Virus record (IMG/VR): IMGVR_UViG_3300036819_000345
Location: 1 to 42,052 of that record
Source: a virus
DNA length: 42,052 nt
Direction: 5' to 3' (one strand)
The translations under genes and the position numbers were made by a program. How positions within the stretch are numbered: the stretch's first letter is position 1; every line of letters starts with the position of its first letter. The notes below the pieces were generated by a model that saw only the letters and a program-made list of their open reading frames with translations, searched no databases and had not been told where the DNA came from. Below are positions 1 to 5,369 of the stretch, piece after piece.

Positions 1-326
1 ATCGACCCGCACGTCCGTTGCGGCGGGAAGCTCTGGCAGCGCCGAAATGCCGGGGCAGTTATAGACCCGCACGTACGTTGCGGCGGGAAGCTCTGGCAGC
101 GCCGAAATGCCGGGGCAGTTATCGACCAGCACGTACGTTGCGGCGGGAAGCTCTGGCAGCGCCGAAATGCCGGGGCAGTTATAGACCAGCACGTACGTTG
201 CGGCGGGAAGCTCTGGCAGCGCCGAAATGCCGGGGCAGTTATCGACCCGCACGTCCGTTGCGGCGGGAAGCTCTGGCAGCGCCGAAATGCCGGGGCAGTT
301 ATAGACCCGCACGTCCGTTGCGGCGG
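1..326. repeat. 60-bp tandem repeat array, at least 5.4 copies
   Basis: Copies start at 1, 61, 121, 181, 241 and 301; the last stops after 26 bases. They are identical except at repeat positions 3, 8 and 15, each of which is A or C on the + strand. Position 3 alternates strictly C, A, C, A, C, A. The unit is exactly 20 codons of the leftward leucine-rich-repeat gene. The array reaches the window edge, so its full length is unknown; an assembly break inside the repeats is possible. Confidence 0.95.
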
Positions 327-399
327 ATGGGTTCTCGATTAGCTTTGCAAGAGTTGTTCGCTTGCCGTTGACTTCGATAGAAATCTGTTCAGGAGACAT
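1..399 (-). CDS. Leucine-rich-repeat protein of identical 20-residue units (partial)
   Basis: The leftward frame is open from an ATG at 399 to the left edge, so the C-terminus is missing. An AAGGATGG ribosome site lies just upstream of the start. After about 27 N-terminal residues (MSPEQISIEVNGK...), the protein becomes 20-residue units containing LPELP and a VxVxNCPGIS segment. This fits bacterial leucine-rich repeats: LPxLP as in the YopM/IpaH type, and LxLxxCxxIT as in cysteine-containing repeats. The units are identical except at three residues (D/Y, R/L, D/Y) that alternate with the core valines. It is the last visible gene of the leftward operon. Such proteins usually bind other proteins; the partner here is unknown. 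The repeat reading is fairly sure, the role is not. Confidence 0.75.
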   Translation of the reverse strand, partial: MSPEQISIEVNGKRTTLAKLIENPSAATDVRVYNCPGISALPELPAATDVRVDNCPGISALPELPAATYVLVYNCPGISALPELPAATYVLVDNCPGISALPELPAATYVRVYNCPGISALPELPAATDVRVD

Positions 400-417
400 G
401 GCCCATCCTTTCGATGA

Positions 418-519
418 TCATTGGAGAACGTCGTTCACGGCCAAACCGATTGCCACGATGACAACCCAAAGGCCGATGCAAATGGAGAAAGAGACTGCGA
501 TGACGCGTTCAGTGGTCAT
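418..519 (-). CDS. Small single-pass membrane protein
   Basis: This is a 33-residue ORF (MTTERVIAVSF...NDVLQ). Residues about 6-27 form one hydrophobic transmembrane helix, leaving a short N-terminal tail and a short C-terminal tail. Its ATG overlaps the stop of the preceding leftward gene as ATGA, which fixes the start and implies translational coupling. A longer upstream start exists in the same frame, but it would overlap the neighbour heavily and gives an arginine-rich, non-natural-looking N-terminus. The function is not recognised. Small membrane proteins in phage left operons can affect exclusion or host physiology, but nothing here shows that. Confidence 0.6.
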   Translation of the reverse strand: MTTERVIAVSFSICIGLWVVIVAIGLAVNDVLQ

Positions 520-851
520 GCTGTCACCACGACGCCGGAGATTTCCGGCGCCCGCTGTTTGGCTAATTCCAGTGCTGCGGGGAAAAGGTTCTTCGCGCGT
601 TCTGGCGCGACGAACTCTCGCTGGAAGTCTTCCATCATGACGTTGCCGCACGCGATGGCGCGCTCCATGATGACCTTCACCATGAGATCGATAACGTCGC
701 TATCGGATTTGTCAGCGACGACCTGGCGCTGTGCATCCAGAAAGTCGCGCCGGTCTTGACGGTTCTGCGCTCTGCGATGTTTACGCAGCGCTTCCGCACT
801 CATCATGGTGTGAAATCTGCCGGCCTGATCCGGACGCACGCCGCGGCGCAT
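516..851 (-). CDS. Hypothetical early protein, 111 aa
   Basis: The ATG at 851 shares one base with the TGA of the preceding gene (TGATG). A GGAG sits eight bases upstream, which is why I prefer it to the TTG two codons earlier or to the internal MMSAEAL start. The N-terminal half is basic (RKHRRAQNRQDRRDF); the rest is mixed and probably helical (VIDLMVKVIMERAIACGNVMMEDF). No family is recognised. It is the third gene of the leftward operon and is coupled on both sides by overlaps, so expression from the left promoter during early infection is likely. Confidence 0.6.
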   Translation of the reverse strand: MRRGVRPDQAGRFHTMMSAEALRKHRRAQNRQDRRDFLDAQRQVVADKSDSDVIDLMVKVIMERAIACGNVMMEDFQREFVAPERAKNLFPAALELAKQRAPEISGVVVTA

Positions 852-1066
852 CAGCAAAACTCCTGCATGCCAGTGCGGAACGTGTTCTTGCCCGCACGCG
901 CGATGGTGATGGATTCCCGAATTTGGATACTTTCGTCGGCCGAAAACCGGAAGCGATGCAGCGCGCCATCGGCGGTCTCAAATGAAATGCCGATATCACC
1001 GTCACTGTTCGCTGGAGCGGTACGACACCACCTGGCCTTCGGCCAATGATCGTGTGCGCCGGTCAT
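851..1066 (-). CDS. Hypothetical early protein, 71 aa
   Basis: The start is chosen because its ATG overlaps the stop of the preceding leftward gene as ATGA (1066-1063). The longer version beginning at 1153 would lie inside that neighbour. The product (MTGAHDHWPKARW...) has a region around DIGISFETADGALHRFRFSADE that looks like a small beta-rich fold. No family is recognised. The translational overlaps on both sides place it firmly in the leftward operon. Confidence 0.55.
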   Translation of the reverse strand: MTGAHDHWPKARWCRTAPANSDGDIGISFETADGALHRFRFSADESIQIRESITIARAGKNTFRTGMQEFC

Positions 1067-1308
1067 GCCGGTGCCTTTTCCAGAAGAACAAAACCGATCA
1101 GCGTGCCGTCTTCGGCTTCCTGGCCGTCGAGAAAATGTTGTCCGTCGGCGCAATCGACGAAGAAGCCAGCGTGGTCACACGCAGAGTTCTCGGCGATCTG
1201 CTTGTCAAAATGAATTGTGCAGCGCGCGCCGTCGCGAATGCAGGTAAAGCCATCATCGGCAACCAGAACGTCGCCTGGGCGTACATCTGCGAATTTTGGG
1301 TTTGCCAT
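1063..1308 (-). CDS. Hypothetical first gene of the leftward operon, 81 aa
   Basis: The ATG at 1308 has a strong GGGAGA ribosome site about seven bases upstream; a longer start at 1347 would fall in the operator region. The protein (MANPKFADVRPGDVLVADDGFTCI...) contains a PGD-VxADDGFTCI segment followed by GFFVDCADGQHFLDGQ. This resembles small uncharacterised phage proteins with a short beta-barrel-like pattern. It carries four cysteines. As the promoter-proximal gene under the left operator, it should be made first after infection or induction, but its job cannot be read from the sequence. Confidence 0.65.
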   Translation of the reverse strand: MANPKFADVRPGDVLVADDGFTCIRDGARCTIHFDKQIAENSACDHAGFFVDCADGQHFLDGQEAEDGTLIGFVLLEKAPA

Positions 1309-1345
1309 TGCTGTCTCCCTCTTCCCGCCGAAGCAGGTAAGGAAC

Positions 1346-1373
1346 AAAATACAACAAACGTTGTTTCAGTCAA
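1346..1373 (-). promoter_or_regulatory. Leftward early promoter (PL-like)
   Basis: On the minus strand TTGACT (1373-1368) and TATTTT (1351-1346) are separated by 16 bases. This places transcription initiation roughly 30 bases before the start codon at 1308. The module TTGTTGTTGAC-GAAACAAC-TTGTTGTATT closely matches the rightward promoter at 2521-2548, base for base over much of its length. Both are overlapped by repressor-type palindromes. Confidence 0.65.
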
Positions 1374-1386
1374 CAACAATTATTGT
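1351..1386. promoter_or_regulatory. Left operator: two ACAAC-N4-GTTGT sites
   Basis: Site 1 at 1351-1364 is ACAAC-AAAC-GTTGT, a perfect palindrome in its arms. Site 2 at 1373-1386 is ACAAC-AATT-ATTGT, with one mismatch. Their centres are 22 bp apart, two helical turns, which suits cooperative dimers on one face. They cover the -10 and -35 of the leftward promoter. The same motif occurs three times beside the repressor gene, so the CI-like and Cro-like proteins are the likely ligands. Confidence 0.7.
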
Positions 1387-1425
1387 ATTTCGGCAAAGTC
1401 CTGTTTTTGCTTGGAAATGCAATGG

Positions 1426-1851
1426 CTATGGGGGCGGGCGAGAGCAATCGTTTGTTTCGGTCCCCACGCAAGACCGGAGCGGGCATTTTCCCTTCATATT
1501 CCGATCCGCAGTCCACGCGATCATGTGGGAACCGTTAGCGCGCCAATATTCGATCATTGATACGCCCACCCAGCCATCCGATGTAGGCAGTTTTCCGCGC
1601 TCGCGCACACGTAACACCATTCCTCGTTGGAAGGGGTATTTCATGACGAAGCAGGACTGCTGTTGCAGGATCGCTGTCATATAGTCCGTCGCGAGCTTGC
1701 TCGACTCGTCGCCGTAAAGCGCATCGACAGCCATTGCCGATTCGGGATATTGGCAGACTATCGGTTGTGGTCGCGCCATCTGGCAATCTTCAGCTGCTAA
1801 CGCTCCGTGCGCCAAAAGACACAAGCTAAAGATTGCGCCACGAAACTTCAT
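1426..1851 (-). CDS. Secreted cysteine-rich protein, candidate lysogenic-conversion gene
   Basis: The product has a classic signal peptide: MKFR, a hydrophobic stretch FSLCLLAHGALA, and an AxA cleavage site near residue 20. Six cysteines follow in the mature 120-residue chain, consistent with three disulfides in the periplasm or outside the cell. Its AAGGTG ribosome site overlaps the end of the repressor gene, only 12 bases upstream, so it is co-transcribed with the repressor and should be expressed in the lysogen. This is the position of rexA/rexB in lambda. No family is recognised. A role in exclusion, envelope change or virulence is inference from location. Confidence 0.75.
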   Translation of the reverse strand: MKFRGAIFSLCLLAHGALAAEDCQMARPQPIVCQYPESAMAVDALYGDESSKLATDYMTAILQQQSCFVMKYPFQRGMVLRVRERGKLPTSDGWVGVSMIEYWRANGSHMIAWTADRNMKGKCPLRSCVGTETNDCSRPPP

Positions 1852-1863
1852 AGCCGAATCACC

Positions 1864-2469
1864 TTAGCGTGGCTGAATGAATCCTACGGGCGCCGCCCAC
1901 TCGACGGGCTGGTTCTCGCGCGTCGGTTCGTTCCAACTGTCGAGGTTCCAAAGGTTTTTCTTGGCCCCGCGGCGCAGCGTTTTTAAGAGAGTTGGCCCAT
2001 TTTTTACCTGAACAACGCATAATTTTCCTACGCATCCTTCGGGAATTCCCTGATGCTCTTGTGCATAGAAAACGCGCCAGCCTGGCTGCAACGGATGTTG
2101 TGAGAAACCCTCGATTTCCGCGACGTTTGGGTACTTTTCCCAGACACCAATATCGACGCCTCCCAGTACCGTTCCGGTGTCGAACCGTACGATTTGCGCG
2201 CCTGCGCCAACTTTCCCGACAAGCAAGGGTTCAAATCGCTGCTCAATTTCACGCGAGCCTTTTCCGGTCGCGAGCCATTCGAGCCGAGCCCCTAGCGCAT
2301 CAGCGATGGCGGGCAAATGCTTACTGGTCGTGTTCCGTCCCGATAGCAGATGTTGAATTACTTGCTGCGAAACGCTGACACTCTTCGTGCTCGAAATCGA
2401 GGCTAACCCTTTTTGGGTAAAACCTTTTTCCTTCATTATCAGAGCTAGTCTGTGGCCGAGCGTGGTCAT
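1864..2469 (-). CDS. CI-like repressor: XRE HTH plus S24-like C-terminal domain
   Basis: The start is the ATG at 2469; the longer in-frame extension would run through the operators. Residues about 1-65 form an XRE-type helix-turn-helix (LGHRLALIMKEKGFTQKGLASIS...HLLSGRNTTSKHLPAIADALG). Residues about 85-200 resemble the peptidase S24/LexA fold, opening with VGKVGAGAQIVRFDTG. A serine lies in EGFSQHPLQPG and a lysine in VKNGPTLLKTL at roughly the places of the catalytic pair, but the usual SM motif is altered. SOS-type self-cleavage is therefore uncertain. The gene faces away from the cro-like gene across three palindromic operators and probably regulates itself and both early promoters. Confidence 0.85.
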   Translation of the reverse strand: MTTLGHRLALIMKEKGFTQKGLASISSTKSVSVSQQVIQHLLSGRNTTSKHLPAIADALGARLEWLATGKGSREIEQRFEPLLVGKVGAGAQIVRFDTGTVLGGVDIGVWEKYPNVAEIEGFSQHPLQPGWRVFYAQEHQGIPEGCVGKLCVVQVKNGPTLLKTLRRGAKKNLWNLDSWNEPTRENQPVEWAAPVGFIQPR

Positions 2470-2481
2470 GCCCGTTAGGTT

Positions 2482-2543
2482 ACAACATATGTTGTTGGTC
2501 CTTCTGGACAAGAATTGTTGTTGACCGAAACAACAATCGTTGT
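2482..2543. promoter_or_regulatory. Right operator: three ACAAC-N4-GTTGT sites
   Basis: Sites lie at 2482-2495 (ACAAC-ATAT-GTTGT, perfect palindrome), 2508-2521 (ACAAG-AATT-GTTGT, one mismatch) and 2530-2543 (ACAAC-AATC-GTTGT). Centre spacings are 26 and 22 bp. They fill the whole interval between the divergent repressor and cro-like genes and overlap both promoters. Three sites here and two at the left promoter make a lambda-style layout. Confidence 0.75.
2484..2511 (-). promoter_or_regulatory. Repressor promoter (PRM-like)
   Basis: On the minus strand TTGTCC (2511-2506) and TATGTT (2489-2484) are 16 bases apart and lie upstream of the repressor ATG at 2469. The -10 lies within the first palindrome and the -35 touches the second, so the same operators could repress or activate it. 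The boxes match consensus only moderately. Confidence 0.5.
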
Positions 2544-2548
2544 ATTGT
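2521..2548 (+). promoter_or_regulatory. Rightward early promoter (PR-like), probably giving a leaderless mRNA
   Basis: TTGACC (2521-2526) and TATTGT (2543-2548) are separated by 16 bases and overlap the second and third palindromes. Initiation about seven bases after the -10 would fall at or next to the ATG at 2555. No ribosome site precedes that ATG. The promoter is nearly a copy of the one at 1346-1373. Confidence 0.6.
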
Positions 2549-2554
2549 CCGGCT

Positions 2555-2839
2555 ATGGAATCGGCCACAGCGACATCATTTGAGAGAGCGGTTGAGCATA
2601 TCGGCGGTCAAACAAAGACCGCCCGGATGTTGAGCGATGCGCTGGGAAAGACCATTTCCCAGCAGCGCATTTGGAACGTGATCCGCCGTGGTCAACAAGT
2701 GCCCGCCGAATGGTGTTGGCCAATAGAACTAGCCACGCAGGGCAAGTTTCCGAGAACACGACTGCGGCCAGACGTATGGCCCCGGCAGACCGGAAACCGG
2801 GGTCGCACTCCCGCCTTTGCAGTTGGGGGTGCACGGTGA
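2555..2839 (+). CDS. Cro-like regulator, YdaS family
   Basis: This 94-residue protein starts at ATG 2555. Residues about 8-55 form a helix-turn-helix (FERAVEHIGGQTKTARMLSDALG...ISQQRIWNVIRRG), followed by VPAEWCWPIELATQGK. That combination is typical of YdaS/Cro-like phage regulators, which bind operators early in infection and oppose the CI repressor. It is the first gene of the rightward operon and directly faces the repressor. The C-terminal 25 residues after RPDVWP are proline-, arginine- and glycine-rich and not part of the usual domain. Its stop overlaps the next start as GTGA. Confidence 0.85.
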   Translation: MESATATSFERAVEHIGGQTKTARMLSDALGKTISQQRIWNVIRRGQQVPAEWCWPIELATQGKFPRTRLRPDVWPRQTGNRGRTPAFAVGGAR

Positions 2840-2946
2840 ACCCATCGAATTCTCCTTCGTCTGTTGGCTTGGACACGGCAGGCGATGCCGAGTCGGGAGC
2901 GGCGGTCAACGCCGTTCCCGGCAAGGCGAAAGGCGGTGGCTGGTGA
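2836..2946 (+). CDS. Small translationally coupled ORF, 36 aa
   Basis: A GTG at 2836 overlaps the stop of the cro-like gene (GTGA), and this ORF's own TGA at 2944-2946 overlaps the next GTG in the same way. The product (VNPSNSPSSVGLDTAGDAE...KAKGGGW) is serine-, glycine- and alanine-rich with no recognisable domain. The double overlap is the main reason to call it. It may act mainly to couple translation of its neighbours. Without it there would be about 100 bases between cro and the next gene. Confidence 0.4.
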   Translation: MNPSNSPSSVGLDTAGDAESGAAVNAVPGKAKGGGW

Positions 2947-3203
2947 GCATTTCGCTGACGCCGCAGCAGTCTCGCGCTTACGAGTTCATTCGCGGGCGCA
3001 TTGCGTTGCGAGGATTCGGGCCCAGCTTCCGCGAGATCGCTCGCGCGTCGGGCCTGAAATCTATTTCCGGCGTTGCGCGTCTTCTGAACGGATTGGAAGA
3101 GCGCGGTGCGATCCGCCGCCCGCTCCACAATCGCCGGCGCGCCATCGAACTTATCGAACAGCCCAGGCAATGCCCACACTGTGGGAGGACCGCTGATGCG
3201 TGA
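2943..3203 (+). CDS. LexA-like winged-helix DNA-binding protein
   Basis: The product is 86 residues from a GTG at 2943. Residues about 4-65 match the LexA N-terminal winged helix: LTPQQSRAYEFIRGRI...G-PSFREIARASGLKSISGVARLLNGLEERGAIRR, ending with a basic wing. There is no S24 protease domain, so unlike LexA it cannot self-cleave. The C-terminus carries CPHCG, half of a zinc-binding pair. As an early gene next to cro, it is probably a transcriptional regulator. The start is set by the GTGA overlap with the preceding small ORF. Confidence 0.75.
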   Translation: MSISLTPQQSRAYEFIRGRIALRGFGPSFREIARASGLKSISGVARLLNGLEERGAIRRPLHNRRRAIELIEQPRQCPHCGRTADA

Positions 3204-3454
3204 CACGTCGTTCTCCGGGAAAAGTGCGCCCGGCCAAGGAAGAGAGCCGGGCGCCAGTTTGGGGCGCGCTGCACAGGACGTGCAGGCAGGCGGATCATCC
3301 GCGATCCGGAATGGAAATGCCTGCGGAAAAATCCACCGAAGTCTTCGCGTGGAAAGCCACCGAAAGATTAGCGTGGACGATACGCGAATCTTTCGCGGAA
3401 ACGTCCGCAACATCTTTCGCGGGGAACCGCGAACGATTCCCGCGTTTGAAATGA
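3200..3454 (+). CDS. Hypothetical overlapping ORF, 84 aa (alternative frame possible)
   Basis: A GTG at 3200 overlaps the stop of the LexA-like gene and the TGA overlaps the next ATG at 3451, continuing the chain of 4-base overlaps. The product is basic in its first half, with a second half containing the similar segments VFAWKATE, RESFAETS and TSFAGN. These come from short DNA repeats of the type TCTTTCGCGG. No family is recognised. The alternative is that the HTH gene starts at ATG 3196 (GGGAGG seven bases upstream) and reads this stretch in another frame. Codon third positions do not decide between them. Confidence 0.4.
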   Translation: MTRRSPGKVRPAKEESRAPVWGALHRTCRQADHPRSGMEMPAEKSTEVFAWKATERLAWTIRESFAETSATSFAGNRERFPRLK

Positions 3455-3846
3455 CGACGGCCGACTGGAACGAAATGTCGGCGGACGCCTTCAACCAGCA
3501 CATGCGCGAAGAGGGTATTGGCCAGAAGGAAATGGCCGACAAACTGGGCGTTTCTGACCGGACGCTCGAAAACTACGTTCAGGCCAAGACCGCACCGTCC
3601 GGGCTGCATTTTCTGCGCGCGATCGCGGTCATTCCACAATTTGAGGCGAAGGTCCGCTGGGTGTCCGCGTTGCACGCGGAAGGCAATCCCGCAGCAAACC
3701 GGGAAGCGCTGGAACTTGTGCGCGCGGCGCAGAAGTTTCTGGACGCGCGCGACCGCGGACAGCCTGGCGCACCACCGGCGCCAGCGGCCGACATGGCCCA
3801 AGAAGAACGTCCCGCCGTGGCGGACTTGTTCAGGGGTGCGGCATGA
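3451..3846 (+). CDS. Helix-turn-helix regulatory protein, 131 aa
   Basis: Residues about 10-55 (FNQHMREEGIGQKEMADKLGVSDRTLENYVQAKTAPSG) form a well-defined XRE-like helix-turn-helix. A helical region (ANREALELVRAAQKFLDARD) and an Ala/Pro-rich linker follow. The ATG at 3451 overlaps a preceding stop as ATGA; an in-frame start at 3196 would add 85 residues of doubtful sequence. It is likely a second regulator of the early region. The next gene starts within its stop codon. Confidence 0.65.
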   Translation: MTTADWNEMSADAFNQHMREEGIGQKEMADKLGVSDRTLENYVQAKTAPSGLHFLRAIAVIPQFEAKVRWVSALHAEGNPAANREALELVRAAQKFLDARDRGQPGAPPAPAADMAQEERPAVADLFRGAA

Positions 3847-4046
3847 AAAATCGGCTCACACGGCGCGAGTTGTCGCGGCTTAAGGCGGACGTGAACGCCT
3901 CGTTGGCGCGGTCCATCGCTGAAGATCGCGCCGCGCGCCGCGCTGTAACGGCACCGGCGGAAGACGCCGCTGCTGCGTCGTCAAGCAAACACGAGCGCCG
4001 ACTTGAGCGCAGCGATTCCTTCCGCGCAACAGGAGAAATTCCATGA
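3843..4046 (+). CDS. Basic hypothetical protein, 67 aa
   Basis: Its start overlaps the HTH gene and its end overlaps the next ORF, both as ATGA. The product (MKNRLTRRELSRLKADVNASLARSIAEDRAARRAV...) is rich in Arg, Ala and Glu and is predicted to be mostly helical, with an alanine-rich linker and a charged tail. A nucleic-acid contact is possible from its charge. No family is recognised. Confidence 0.55.
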   Translation: MKNRLTRRELSRLKADVNASLARSIAEDRAARRAVTAPAEDAAAASSSKHERRLERSDSFRATGEIP

Positions 4047-4234
4047 CGCCCGTTAAGGTTACGCGCGAGCCCGTTCGCATCGAATTCTTCGGCGCCCACA
4101 ACGTGTTCTCGTTTCTCTGCGGTCTTGGACCGATCGGTCTCATCTTCGCTGGGCTTATCGCATTCATATTGTTCACCTGGGTTTTGGCATTCGTGCTGGA
4201 AGTCAGCGACGTGATCGTGGGGCTGTTCTCATGA
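4043..4234 (+). CDS. Small membrane protein, 63 aa
   Basis: The N-terminal 20 residues are polar (MTPVKVTREPVRIEFFGAHN). A long hydrophobic stretch (VFSFLCGLGPIGLIFAGLIAFILFTWVLAFVLEV) follows, forming one long or two short transmembrane helices. It overlaps both neighbours by ATGA. The function is unknown. It could be an inner-membrane early protein. Confidence 0.6.
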   Translation: MTPVKVTREPVRIEFFGAHNVFSFLCGLGPIGLIFAGLIAFILFTWVLAFVLEVSDVIVGLFS

Positions 4235-4452
4235 ACGCGCCGCGGCGGGCCACAGTAGAACATGATGCGCACGCCAATACCGTGCGCCTTCACGATGGTG
4301 CGACGGCCGTCACGCTGATGGGCACCGCGTGCGAGCACTTCATCGCGCGCTACAACAACGCTCTCGCCAGCTATCGCGGCGACTGCGCTGTCATCCAAAC
4401 ACTGATCGTTAATCGCATACGCGAGGAATTCCGCGTTCAGGCTTCGGCTTAG
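4231..4452 (+). CDS. Hypothetical early protein, 73 aa
   Basis: This soluble protein starts by ATGA overlap with the membrane-protein gene. The first half suggests beta strands (ATVEHDAHANTVRLHDGATAVTLMG). The second half is helical (CEHFIARYNNALASYRGDCAVIQTLIVNRIREEF). No family is recognised. Nine bases separate its stop from the next ATG. Confidence 0.55.
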   Translation: MNAPRRATVEHDAHANTVRLHDGATAVTLMGTACEHFIARYNNALASYRGDCAVIQTLIVNRIREEFRVQASA

Positions 4453-4461
4453 GCGCAGACA

Positions 4462-4707
4462 ATGGGGGCGGCACATGCGTCTGACAGCGAAACCGTCCGG
4501 GAGTTTCGGACATTCTCCGCGCACCACGGGCGCGCGGTGAGCGCCTTGGAAAATGCGCGCGCGACGGTCGCAACGGGCAGTGAGCGCCACGACTTCGCGC
4601 TCTCGATGCAAACGGCAATCGAGAACGAATTCGCACGCTGTTTCGTGATGACAAGAAAGCCGGATTGGCAGGCGGTCGAACGGGCTGCAAAGGGAGAAGA
4701 CGGATGA
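4462..4707 (+). CDS. Hypothetical early protein, 81 aa
   Basis: The ORF begins at ATG 4462 without a strong ribosome site, close enough to the previous stop for coupling. It ends by ATGA overlap with the GapR-like gene. The product (MGAAHASDSETVREFRTFSAHHGRAVSALENARATVATG...) is soluble and probably helical. No domain is recognised. Confidence 0.5.
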   Translation: MGAAHASDSETVREFRTFSAHHGRAVSALENARATVATGSERHDFALSMQTAIENEFARCFVMTRKPDWQAVERAAKGEDG

Positions 4708-5369
4708 CAGGGGTTGTTGGAAAGAACACACCGAGCGGCGACCGCTTAAGGGGTTTTGTTGATCGCGTCGAATACGTGAACGAACAAATCAAGGCTTTGC
4801 AGGAAGATCGCAAGCTTATCCTTCAGGAAGCTAAAGGCGAAGGCTTCAGTCTGCCGGGAATTCGTTACGTGGTGAAAGCGCGACAGCAGAAGCCTCATGA
4901 CAGGCAAGAGGCGGAAGCAATCCGCGATCTTTACATGCACAGCATGGGAATGGACAACGAACCGCCCTTGTTCCGGCAAATCGGCGCTATGGTGAGGGAC
5001 GCCGCTGCGCGTGAAGATGTCATCGCGACGCTCGGCGCGGTCGTTCCTGCGAATGGCGAAATCATTATCAAGATTGGCGGCACGCCCGTCCGGCTTTATC
5101 GCAATAGTCAGGGCGAACTGGTAACCGAAGATTATATTGAGCCGGACACGCGCCAGGCCGGCAAACGCTCCACTGTTCCGCAACCTCCGAAGAAAGATAT
5201 TCCGGCGGTAGATGCCGATGGTGCCGAAGAACTCGGGCGAAATGCTGCAAAAAACAATGTTGCTGTCATCGACAATCCGTTTCCTTTCGGTGACGCCAGA
5301 CGTTCGCGCTGGGATTTGGGATGGCGAAAAGAGAATGGCGGCGACGGCATGGGTCCTGGTGACGAATGA
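4704..5369 (+). CDS. GapR/DUF2312-like DNA-binding protein with Rmf-like C-terminal tail
   Basis: Residues about 10-80 match the DUF2312/GapR domain: GDRLRGFVDRVEYVNEQIKALQEDRKLILQEAKGEGFS...IRYVVKARQQKPHDRQEAEAIRDLYMHSMGM. GapR is an alphaproteobacterial nucleoid protein that binds overtwisted, AT-rich DNA. The protein continues for another 140 residues, with a beta-rich middle (ANGEIIIKIGGTPVRLYRNSQGELV). The end, NPFPFGDARRSRWDLGWR, resembles the ribosome modulation factor signature found in many phage proteins. At 221 residues it is more than twice the length of cellular GapR. It overlaps the AAA+ gene by four bases, suggesting joint action on DNA. Confidence 0.75.
   Translation: MTGVVGKNTPSGDRLRGFVDRVEYVNEQIKALQEDRKLILQEAKGEGFSLPGIRYVVKARQQKPHDRQEAEAIRDLYMHSMGMDNEPPLFRQIGAMVRDAAAREDVIATLGAVVPANGEIIIKIGGTPVRLYRNSQGELVTEDYIEPDTRQAGKRSTVPQPPKKDIPAVDADGAEELGRNAAKNNVAVIDNPFPFGDARRSRWDLGWRKENGGDGMGPGDE

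Noticed and set aside
1-326. CRISPR-like or diversity-generating retroelement array
   Set aside because: Copies are directly adjacent with no spacers, and no cas or reverse transcriptase genes are in the window. Variation is only A/C at three sites, not the template-type A-to-any pattern.
18-371. Open rightward frame of 117 codons across the tandem repeat (EALAAPKCRGSYRPAR units)
   Set aside because: The unit is 60 bases, so any frame lacking a stop in one unit stays open. The leftward frame has a good ribosome site, a sensible N-terminus and a leucine-rich-repeat pattern; this one has none.
3196-3450. Longer start for the HTH protein (ATG 3196 with GGGAGG)
   Set aside because: It is possible but less consistent with the chain of start/stop overlaps. 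It would add 85 residues of unconvincing sequence; kept only as an alternative.
2553-3542. Leftward 329-codon open frame opposite the early genes
   Set aside because: It starts within the HTH gene, ends in the cro-like gene, has no ribosome site, and its sequence is not protein-like compared with the rightward frames.
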